From positions 27,429 through 91,428 of the forward strand of contig JACKHA010000010.1 of the NCBI GenBank assembly GCA_020639215.1: 64,000 nucleotides of DNA, in the 5' to 3' direction. Below, piece by piece: positions 54,301 through 60,400 of this stretch. The position numbers and the translations under genes were made by a program. This DNA comes from Phycisphaeraceae bacterium. GTDB taxonomy: Bacteria; Planctomycetota; Phycisphaerae; Phycisphaerales; UBA1924. Numbering within the stretch: the stretch's first letter is position 1; each line of letters starts with the position of its first letter. The notes beneath the pieces were generated by a model that saw only the letters and a program-made list of their open reading frames with translations, did no database searches and was not told the DNA's origin.

Positions 54301-54974
54301 TCATCGCCCGCGACCATCGTCACGGTGCCCGTCGGGGCGACCACCGACCCGAAGTTCGCCACGCGACGCCCGATCAGCGCCGTGACCGAGTCCGAGTGGA
54401 TCTCACCGCGGTTCACCACGCGCCCCTGCACGTTGGTGAAGTGGTCGTTGCCGGCCAGGAAGTCGCGGTTCGAGAGGTTCGCGCCGGCGGCGTACAGCCC
54501 GCCCACGTCGATCCTCGAGTTCGGGCCGAAGATCACCCCCGCGGGGTTCACGAAGTAGACGATGCCGTTGGACCGCAGCGTGCCGCGCAGGTGCGAGGGG
54601 TCCCCGCCCGTGATGCGGTTGAGCACCCGCGCGTCGGCTCCGGGCTGCACGAACTCGACCGTGTGGCGACGACCGATGTTGAACCGGTCGTACTCGATGA
54701 TCGCCCGGTCGCTGGCCGTGATCGTCGTGGTCCGCCCGGACCTGGCGAACGACGCCTCGCCCGCCACCACCCGCTGCCCGCTCACCCCGTTCTGGCGACG
54801 ACTGTTCCGCGGGCCATCGGCCGCGGCCGGGAGCGCCGCGATGCACAGCACCGTCAGCACCGGGCCCGCCAGACCCAGCCCGCCGCCCCGACGCCCACGC
54901 GCCCCCCGCTTCGCCGAAGTCCCCAGGTTGGTGGAACGGAACCCGACAGCCTTGCCCGCGCGCGCCTTGAACAT
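42303..54974 (-). CDS. Giant filamentous-haemagglutinin-like exoprotein (TpsA)
   Basis: A 4,223-aa secreted protein. An extended, basic signal region (residues ~1-52, core GLAGPVLTVLCIAALPAAAD) precedes the TPS secretion domain (~55-320). That domain shows RAIIEYDRFNIG, NRITGGDPSHLRGTLRSNG and IVYFVNPAGVIFGPNSRIDV, diagnostic of FhaB/HecA-type proteins. From ~320 to ~3,900 it is a Gly/Thr/Asn-rich beta-helix with degenerate repeats (for example TITNAAITTLGG, GAGNIAITNSGLLSING). From ~3,930 the composition changes to a helical, charged domain (LIGRALYNDLAGTEYGSSYV, LSLERVLTKLRALGLSSGEY) and a Pro-rich tail. It probably acts as a long cell-surface adhesin. GAGGAGG precedes the ATG. It follows its transporter gene by 200 bp. 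No CDI-type toxin motif was recognised. Confidence 0.92.
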   Translation of the reverse strand: MFKARAGKAVGFRSTNLGTSAKRGARGRRGGGLGLAGPVLTVLCIAALPAAADGPRNSRRQNGVSGQRVVAGEASFARSGRTTTITASDRAIIEYDRFNIGRRHTVEFVQPGADARVLNRITGGDPSHLRGTLRSNGIVYFVNPAGVIFGPNSRIDVGGLYAAGANLSNRDFLAGNDHFTNVQGRVVNRGEIHSDSVTALIGRRVANFGSVVAPTGTVTMVAGDEVWIGERDGHIFARFSVDAAAERVAGGVANHGTVVADQFYAGVGDYFALAVFDTSQVRARIAQVRGGTGTTTSVAGVIDVSNQTPGGVGGSVTVTGERVALRDATIDASGHAGGGDVRIGGDYQGRGDIPNAERTYLSSGTTINADATVRGDGGRVIVWSDVFTNYNASISARGGAQGGDGGFAEVSGKETLAFHGTANLSAADGAAGTLLLDPKDIVIDNAGSDPVLANNEFGEDPTGTVTMDPADIETILDAGTALVLQANNDITVNDPIASTNPGPGVSGDLTMQAGRSVVLNANISLEDANLSITANETTANGVINANRDAGAAVISMADGVAINTGTGNVTMTLSTGAGLTNFASGNITVEDITTTGNVTITNNGPTAGSSILVEATGPDSLITAANLALSAQGAGGGGAVGASGMAITFTATNVEAAADLGGIFLDTSSTVNIGGASGSLTGLATTNAGAIEVATGAGNLNTSEAIAGTGTVDLTGTAIGIGANVVGNDDVVLTGPVTITGSRTISAGAGQLDVVNTVAVGAGATATFIGTPDVATPAIGFQANVSPGAGSVLVFEQATSATAFNLNGANTNLLDNTNGLNRIQNGFSSITIGRSDGTQNIAVGALTFNDPVTIRTPGGGNINLNGALTGAGDASIALTPGAASRVLFNANGTIISTAGQNITITGAARVAEGFASTVSTGAGAGNIQITGLVDGTNAGAAESLVLNAGTGSLTTGVLGAGQALDLETITITNAAITTLGGVNTVGTFSTTNALTGAFNATGSVTANTLTLNGTSFDFDAAASATSGAFTIGNTAATTLNFDSTLTGAAGGISLGGSAVTLGGLASTSGAGNIAITNSGLLSINGGLTAAGSFTQTNNGGTVTVASDVSGVGATFNSATTISGTRSVSAATGALAFNSTLGFSGGPSTATLTGSTIAFAANVTPQSGQTALVFQSPTVTDAFGVANGAGNQLISGASLAFLQNGFTQLTFGRATGQHAIGIGAVSFQDPVRFQTPTSGNITVSGLITGTDDASVTLDTGAGPARIILDVTGNTIVTAGDTILFDGLVRVAEGEAPVVDSAGGLIRFGGAVDGTTGGAAESLTLDAGTGNIDFQTVASAISGAGGAADATGLATLTITDANDLDLQSLLITGAFTSTNALGGAVQALGTVQAGTIDVDADSFDFDAAVTAGAGGIDLSGGNGINFDSTLTAGAGGVTMLGNIMTFDALVSTSGGGDVSLNGSAITLTGGITTAGGTANVALTNSGLLTIDGAVTADGTFTQTNNGGAVSLGANIDTSGADGLIQINSAVTATNSVELSAGAGAIDLNSTFAGGTNNLVFTTNDFQPSGANTISGTGQVTLRPENVGDAINIGSATGGAPVATYDLSDFAALTNGFTTIHVGYDTTGTHTIRMGGFNGGSALRDDLVVHAPMGAGQITLLDSTDTGANDLTFDGVFAAGAASLTIDTGTTGQLAFGDDAGFGAGDIALVGDIFATFGGTLTGSGTILVAPTTATRAIDIGTVGAPQGEMVIPDSFIDAVTAADFTSLTVGQATTGQHSIFLGALGGVTPLDFDFSLLAPVNGAGNLGEVRLHGDVTMAANNLVFDADVRVNNTLTPTITTGGGNATFIGAIFGTTTGADETLTVDAGAGNIDVDGTISGQIGGGTNATGLTQVTLTGANVDLNAVNIIAGATNGNGSLTVNNSGLLTLGGAISAAGGFNQSNAGGTVNLGGNITTTNAPITFMGAVTQTANAQLRAGTGEIAINAAFDTAGFDLTLASRDIDINAALSGGDGTNTLTLEPDAAGTAIEIGNGTSMAAGALLLSATDIGNIADGFGAIEIGIATTGAHAFEIGGAGFLDPLTLRSPMGSFTILANRTLSGTGDASITFDGSHATLTLNNGSRITTAGADIDIDDNILLADGAGNSGVNADIPLISTGAMGGNIRIDGSIRGTDSGSGMVERLRVQAGTGSLTVGDVINANGTQTNIFGALMGMTEVASTQGLIDFGIVSASTVTLEGVNIAGLLQSEAALTGAFTANESVLAQAITLSGTSFDFLDGFEATNNGGGTAAFTNSGLVMTTDGEADGDITTTGDLTATTLDAGGAIAVGGNLSLGDEATAGSNVSITGTSTIGDRIIAGNNITLTGAGTFAVNGGATDRGLFAGGSLTTAALNTNGQDTTLAGAEINFTGGSSSVMGGGALAIEPDSNARDINIGTPIAGNPGPTSLDLTDTDLAAIASGFDSVTIGIAGGTHDIVFGSSTFRNATVFNYQNGTANVTGNIVANGAGSSLAFLGGDSGGTTLSANVTTDGAGITFDDDVTLGAASVVANNGAGNGTGTIDFDGAVDGAFALTVIGTDGAVDMDGAIGASTPLASLAISGANVSINNGIGTMGAAGVAGTTAITGANTLTLLGEFFNTNEAFYDTAGFGSIEGAGMGTTASFLSSGDDISFTGGGSFDVADGVGLTIDPGAGGTIVLDTGFQGASSGDLLFARAVSLQGGTNIGGPGGMGGSVTFADTIDGAFGLSVSTVSGAISLQGNVGRTTALSSLTIDSGAGLDILNIGTVAAEGVTGALDIDAAADITYNGTEYASGSADYNAGGQHSVVSGDTTFSTRGTLTFAGGDIVLTDGSDLTLTSGGGMLTTTAIRGASDENVTINAGVGQANLAAIGMGDEIGDITITANQLQLTGNIVGNTFTLLTGSAGRGIEIAGNGTTPGALLLSRAEFARLQDGFTSITIGRTDGAGAILVGGDSGGPLDFSDPLTLRSPASGGTVSVLEGLAGTGDASVMILATNGIAGLAGTISTQGGDFTAEGQTTLLGDTTINTAGGNVAFTGTGTINSPGTPFALGIDAGSGAVAVGGGIGLADRLASTIFRGSTVAIRAVNTTGQQRFTGATFLGGALSSNTGPILIDGNTTLNTDVSVSAGDGIFSNTANVTFRGTIDGSGADLTVVADGTNNANNAQGTALFEGDVSNVGTFSVVGGTIDVRGVSSDGPQTYVASNAMRMQGDLQTVAAGGVSITGPVTLLADSSITTGDGDDRGILINGTVNGAFALALGAGGNDITIAGNVGGTDRLGDLTIASGRNVSFQGVSVANLLFNQATTGQVTVAGALDADGDSGAIIDSGRSIDLAGPVNVASNVVLTANEGVTTRGTVDVGDNLTITALDVRLGDSAADAVDVGGLVRLTSVGANANTRFDAPVVIRGTDIGAEPAANLQVQRLDVRNRLEVTRGTLRIDNAGNFLLNRPNSQIVLNGNDLAQIGAGQSVFGTGISSVGSELSFAGPILLRNDVVFESRRFIANGIINSDGTATPRALTINTNGRTELNAEVGGINRLASLTTDASAAVVTGGTTFIRNNVFLAGDLNINDTVVTGPETLPGTPVLIETGGAATFARRASMAADIVSMGPVTFGDAVLLRADTSVDTSSAGSAGRIAFLGPIDADVAGNGASLSLQTDMRLLGPDLATISFGASIGATNPIGDLNLNLAQDVPGLGAVTRDQIAADPQFQTVTINGETLAGVTAALVPTIVFENIAFDPSADPDERGIFVRTDGDILTGAGEKIAATFAYDRDSFGNYALDNAGRHVITANNQTVSVVSASTRAGGNAPALGLFAGGNVVVGDVTVDGDLDVRAGGGTIRFQPRQPGFLLTRPQIDPQTGMLETTARYLQRVVAAGDDSGLDIFLNGVGFFDRAPLGPGAIGTTYAPEFGAPSVGQFAILSVRRTDFDPSQIEVREAAELGVLGLSGSIILDLGAQGTTTSSADVIQRPPNEAQTSTVTEATTIGVSAKEALADLGINARDPVDLLDALIGRALYNDLAGTEYGSSYVTANRVSLEVANDVVNEYNAFLRRLVLDDNGQPVLDPETGRYVYESRQGEIQAGLTAALRRHRSQARGPLDPVAFRRFIRENAEYTQVEQDLLSLERVLTKLRALGLSSGEYINVRDAILRLVKPTAGISEAELLATVEAGRDLPPAPPPPSDGMSDQDLIDVLDQPAPDAEPGGDPQPAGAGASGA

Positions 54975-55174
54975 CGCCGCCTCCTCGAGTCAACCGGTCC
55001 GGGCGATCCATCCGCCCCCGAGTCCATCCGCAAACGCACCCCACGACGAGACAGGGCCCGCGCCGCGAGCCCGTTCCCGTCCTCTTCACAAGCCGCCCGG
55101 ACGCGTTCCTGCGCCCGGCCGGTGGTTCTCCAGATCGCCCCGCGGCCGGGGCCCCATCCGATGCACCCGCCCCG

Positions 55175-57298
55175 TCAGAACAGCAGCGAGAACAGCACGT
55201 GCAGGCGGGCGTCGCCCGACTCGGCCACGAGGTCGTCATCCGGCCCGGCGTCCTGCAGCGCGAATCCAAGGTCCAGGCGCAGCCCGGCGTTCCGCATGAA
55301 CTGGATCTCCGTGCCCACGCCCGCGCCCACCAGCGTCTCGTTGCCCTCCGACGACACGCTCCCGTGCTCGATCGTGTGCCCGACGTCCAGGAACGCCCGG
55401 AAGATCCAGTCCCAGTCCGGGCGACCGAACGGCTGCTGCGGCGAGACCTTGAACGGCCGCCCCCACACCCGCGCCGTCGGTTCCGGCTCGATCGCAAAGG
55501 CCCGCGGCAGATGGAACTGGTACTCGGCGGTGAAGATGATCGCGTCGTCGCCCGCGACGATCGACTCGTCGTACCCGCGCACCGTGTACAGCCCGCCCGC
55601 GACTTCCTGAACCTGCGGGATCACGCGGGCCCCGAACGACGTCTGGCCACGCAGGCTGAACAGCAACTCATGGGCGAGCGTCGAGTCCCGGTCGGTCCGC
55701 ACGTCCTCGTTGATCGTGTCCCAGCCCGACCCGTAGAAGAACGGATCGAGGAACACCGAGACGTTCGCCTCGCCCCGGAGCATCGCCCACGTGCCGTCGA
55801 CGTCCAGACGCCCGAGAGTCGCCAGGTCCGTCTCGTCCCCGCTCGGCTGCAGGTCAAGGCGGGCCAGGCTGCTGAACGACCAGCGGTCCGTGCTCCGCTC
55901 GGCGAACACGCCGATGTACGGGAACCACAGGCTCTCGTCGCCCCCGGTCGAGGGCGGCGGCGGGTCCACCTCGAAGTTCTCGAACCGCACGCCGCCGAGC
56001 AGATCGATGAACAGCTCGCGGTGCTGGTAGATGTTCCAGCTCAGCCCGGCGTCGACGAAGTACCCCTCGCCGTTGAAGTCGCCCAGCTGCCCGATGTCCG
56101 ACGCGGTGTACTCGTTCCACCCGCCGCGGATGTGCCAGCGGAGCCGCTCGGAGTCGAACAGCGGCGCGTCGTAGCCAACCTCGATCGAGTTGGCCGCGTC
56201 GAACCCGGCCGTCACATAGTCGATCGTCAGGATGTCGTCGTTGCCCGTCAGTTGATTGTGCACGAACCCGAACCGCTCACGCCACTCGTTGGTCTGCTCC
56301 GTGCCCGTGTTCGAGACGTTGAAGTACACGCTCCACGGCTTGGACTCGTACACCAGATAGTCCAGCACCGCCGCCCCGACGCCGTCCTCCGGATCGCCCG
56401 GCGCGACCGCCACGTCCACACGCCGCCCCGGGTGCCTGTTCAGACGCAGCACGTACTCGTCGATCAGGTCCCGGCGCAGCAGCCCGCCGCCCCCCGCCCC
56501 GCCCGCGGCCACCGGCGAACGCTCGATGATCCGCGTGTGCGCGGGGTTGTCGATCCGCCGGTCGTCCTGCGGCACGCGCTCGCCCGAGCCCAGCGTGCGA
56601 ATCTCCGTCACACGGGCCGCCAGCACCCGGATCGTGATCCCCGTCTGGCCCTCGTCCCGGTTGTCCAGCGAGTTGGCCAGATCAAGCTCATCGACCGTCG
56701 CGAACGCGCCCAGGATCTGGCGATTCCGGTTCAGATGCTCGACGATCGCCCGCAGCGCCGAGTCGATCGCGCTGGCGTACATCGTCCGCGTCGGCATCTC
56801 CGACAGCTGCGCCAGCGTCACCGTCACCGTCGGCAGGTTCTCCCGGGGCCGCACGAACCCCTCGGGCAGCTCGAGCAGCTCGAACGCGACGTTCCGCAAC
56901 TCCTCGATCGGCGGGAACCCCGGGTTGTCCACGTCGTACACCGCGTCGATCCGTCCGATCCGGTACGCCTCGCCGTCCGCCGGCGTCGGCTCCTGGATCA
57001 GCATCAGCGTGTCCTCGGGCGACAGGTCGAATCCGCCGCCGGGCGGCAGCGCGCCGGGTGTGTCCTGGCCGCCGGTCGGGGGCGCGGGCGGCGTGTCACC
57101 GGGCGTCGCCGGGGGCTGCGACCCGGACGTCAGGTCGCCCTGGCCCGGCGGCGTCGCGGGCTGCCCGAGCACCGGGGCCGCGACGAGCCCCACGCCCGCG
57201 GCCAGCGCCAGAGCACGCGCCCGACCGGCGATCGCCACCAGCATCCCAACTCGCCGACCCTCGCCCGAGTTTGCCATCGGCTCGCGCACCCTCTTCAT
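55175..57298 (-). CDS. Two-partner secretion outer-membrane transporter (TpsB, FhaC/ShlB-like)
   Basis: A ~707-aa Omp85-superfamily transporter that exports the adjacent TpsA. Signal peptide: basic start then LALAAGVGLVAAPVLGQ. A Pro/Gly-rich stretch (~45-90) is followed by POTRA-like domains (~110-310, with ELPEGFVRPRENLPTVTVTL) and a 16-strand-type beta-barrel to the end. The barrel shows the conserved YTVRGYDES (the VRGY loop motif of TpsB/BamA proteins) and a C-terminal strand LHVLFSLLF ending in Phe, as needed for barrel insertion. ATG 57,298 is taken; ATG 57,277 is also possible. The unusually long pre-POTRA linker may form the plug helix region. Confidence 0.9.
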   Translation of the reverse strand: MKRVREPMANSGEGRRVGMLVAIAGRARALALAAGVGLVAAPVLGQPATPPGQGDLTSGSQPPATPGDTPPAPPTGGQDTPGALPPGGGFDLSPEDTLMLIQEPTPADGEAYRIGRIDAVYDVDNPGFPPIEELRNVAFELLELPEGFVRPRENLPTVTVTLAQLSEMPTRTMYASAIDSALRAIVEHLNRNRQILGAFATVDELDLANSLDNRDEGQTGITIRVLAARVTEIRTLGSGERVPQDDRRIDNPAHTRIIERSPVAAGGAGGGGLLRRDLIDEYVLRLNRHPGRRVDVAVAPGDPEDGVGAAVLDYLVYESKPWSVYFNVSNTGTEQTNEWRERFGFVHNQLTGNDDILTIDYVTAGFDAANSIEVGYDAPLFDSERLRWHIRGGWNEYTASDIGQLGDFNGEGYFVDAGLSWNIYQHRELFIDLLGGVRFENFEVDPPPPSTGGDESLWFPYIGVFAERSTDRWSFSSLARLDLQPSGDETDLATLGRLDVDGTWAMLRGEANVSVFLDPFFYGSGWDTINEDVRTDRDSTLAHELLFSLRGQTSFGARVIPQVQEVAGGLYTVRGYDESIVAGDDAIIFTAEYQFHLPRAFAIEPEPTARVWGRPFKVSPQQPFGRPDWDWIFRAFLDVGHTIEHGSVSSEGNETLVGAGVGTEIQFMRNAGLRLDLGFALQDAGPDDDLVAESGDARLHVLFSLLF

Positions 57299-57479
57299 CG
57301 CACCGGACCCCCAGCAGCAGCCTCGTCGGCCAGGCCGCGACTCGTGGACCAACCTTGGCGCACCCAACGCGCCCCCGGTCGGCCGGAACAGACGTGAACA
57401 CTAACAAGCGACAGGTCGCCACGCAAACCGGACCGACCGGCGCACTTTCTGCGCCGGGCCCGATGCCGAGCCCCCCGAC

Positions 57480-60400
57480 TCAATCACTGCCCCCGCCGAC
57501 GCCCACCCCCATCAGCAGCGGAGCCCGCTCCGCCGCCTGTCGAACCCGCCGGTGCAGCGGGGCCACGCCCCCCGCGCCGTCAAGCGAGAAGCACGGACGA
57601 AGCCCCACATCAGCCCAGCCATACTCGACCGTGTATCCCGGCACTTCCGCGCCCGACAGCAGCGTGCGGAAGTCCTGCGGTGCCGACAGAGCCGAGGCCC
57701 CGATCACGCCGAACGACTCCCCACCGCTCCCCAGCATCACGAACTCCGACACGTTGCCGACCAGGTGCCGCAGCACCCTTCCGCGTCCGCTGCCCACGTC
57801 CTCAAAGAACACCGATCGATCCGAGTTCGGGAACACCTCCGCGTTGGCCCCGGTCGGGGCCGTCGACTCGTCGGGCACGAACGCGCCGTCGTCGGGCGCG
57901 CTGATCGACACTCGCTGGCTGCCGTGAACGTGGGCCAGCTGCGGCGCCCACGACGAGTCCCGAAGGTTCCACGACGCGGGAGCCTCGTCGCCGCCCTCGT
58001 ACCGGGCCAGGCCCGCCCGCCACTCCGCCACGCTCGGCAGGCGGCAGCCGAACCATCCGGCGATCTCCTGGGCCGACGCCGCAGGGATCCACGTCGCCGG
58101 GGTGCCCGAACCCGGCCCGCCCGCCTCCAGACCTGGGGCGAGCGGTTCCACACCGGGCCTTCGGTCCTTGGCCAGGTACCACCCATCGGCCGGGACGACC
58201 CCGTCGCCCGTCGGTCGCGTGACGAACACCCAGGTCTTGATCCCCACCGCCGATTCCGGCGGCGACGCGGCGGTCAGTTCCCGCAGACGCGACACCCGAC
58301 CCGCCCGATCCGTCGCCCACTGCAGCGCCCCGACGCTCAGTTCGGTTGTGCACAGGTACGCCGCCGCCGCCAGCCCGCCGTCCCCAACATCCAGGCGCAC
58401 GAACTCGAGCGCCGCCGCCCCGTCGGGCGACGTGAACCGCACGCGCTCGGCGTCGACCTCCTCGCCCCGCCATCCGATCGCGCCCGGCCCGAGCGTGGTC
58501 GGATCGATCACGACCTCCGCGGGCGCATCACCCACGAGCGCCCGCGCCTGGCCCAGCCAATCGGCCACATCGCCCGACTGCGACCCTTCCAGCCCGAGGG
58601 CATCGACCGACTCGAGGAACCCCGTCAGGAGCGCACGAGCCTGCGCATCCGCGTCGCTGCCCGACACCTCCCGGGTCGCCCGGCGCAGATCCAGCAGCAT
58701 CAGGTTGAACCGCAGCGGCCCCGCGAGTTCCACCTCGTCGATCGCGAACTCGTGGCGTGCTTCGAGGACCGATTCGACGCCCGCCGCGTCGCTCCCGCCC
58801 ATCGCCGCGCGAGCCGCCCGCTCCCACCGGGCCGCCGAGCCGGCCCTGATCCGCTCGACGAGCACGCCCCGACGGGCCGCCTCGCCCAAGGCGCCGGCCC
58901 GCTCGGCCAGGCCACGGGCCAGGGCCGCTTCCTGCCGAACCTGCTCGGGTGACGCGGGCCAGCCGGTGGCCTCCAGCGTCCGCCACGCCGCCATCGACAC
59001 GCCCAGCGGCGCGTTCCGCTCGCCCGCCAGGGCCCGCAGTTCCGCCGTCCCGCGCAGCAGCGTCGCCCGGCGCTGGTCCTGGATCCGCGACGAGATGCCG
59101 CCGAACACCTCGGCGACGCCGGTGCCGATCCGATCCGCACCCGCCGACTCGGCCAGGTCCAGCAACGTCCCGCCGTCCGGCCCGGCCTCATCCAGCGCGT
59201 ACGCCCCACCCAGCAGGCGCTCCGCGGCCGCCATGTCGTGGCACGCCTCGCCCACGCGATCAAGCCACGCGCGTCCGTCGCGCGTCGCCTCGCCCGCCGC
59301 GGCGTCCAGGCCCGCCATGTCCATCTGGTTCCCGTCCCACGCCAGCGTGCCCAGCACCCGCGACACCCAGCGCTCGCGCTCGCTCTCCAGAGCACGCTCG
59401 AGCGCGTCGACGTCCACGCCGCCCGGGCGATCTCGCGGCACCTCGACTTCGGGCACCGCCGCGTCGATCCGGCGCAGCCCGTCCTCGAGCGCGTCGGCCG
59501 CGTCGGTGAGAGCCGTCAGCCTCTCCGGGGCGGTGTACCTCGCGAGCAGCTCGTCCCGGCGCGTCCGCCACGCCTCCTGCAGCGTCTCGGACCCGACCTC
59601 GATCCGGCTCCGCTGGGCCAGGCGCGACGTCTCACGCTCCCACTGGGCCTGCAACTGCCCGGTCAGCGCATCGAACCCGTTCTGCAGGGCGGTGACCCGC
59701 CGGTCCAGCGACGCAGCCCCCTGGCGCACCCAAGCCTCGTGCGTCCGGTCCCACGACTCGGCGTTCAGGTCCGCCACCCCCCGGTTCAGCGACGCCAGCT
59801 CCGTCTGCAGACGCGCCACGTCCGCCGGGTCGATCGGCGTCTGGGCCTCGGCCAGCGCGCCGATGGACTCGCCCATCTGCGTCAGGCGACGCTCGACATC
59901 CCACGACCGACGCGGGTCGGCCTCGGCCGCCAGGCTCGTGTACGCCTCGCGCCGAATCTCCTGCATCCAGGTCTGGTACGTCCGCTCGTCCACCGCGCCG
60001 CCCGCCCCGCCGGCCGCCGATTCGGCCAGGAAGTACGCCGCATCGATCTGGTTCCACCGCTGCCCGACCAACCCGGCGACCGACTCGCCCAGGTCCGCGA
60101 GCCCCTCGACCCGCGCCGCCACCACGCCGGCCGCCTCGGCAGCGTCCGCTTCGCTCGGGCCCTGCACGCTCCCGAGCAGCTCTGGCATCCGCGCGATCCG
60201 CTCGTCGCCGGGGGCACCCGCCGCCGCCGCCCGCGCCGCCGCGTCGAACCGCCCGAGCGCCGCCAGCAGACGCCCGGACGGCTCGGCCGCCTCGATCACG
60301 CCTGTGAGCGACGCCAGCGCGCCGCCGCCATCGAGCCGCACGCCCCCGGACACGCCCATGAGCGACGAGCCAAGCGCGGCCCACCCGCGCCGCTCGGCCT

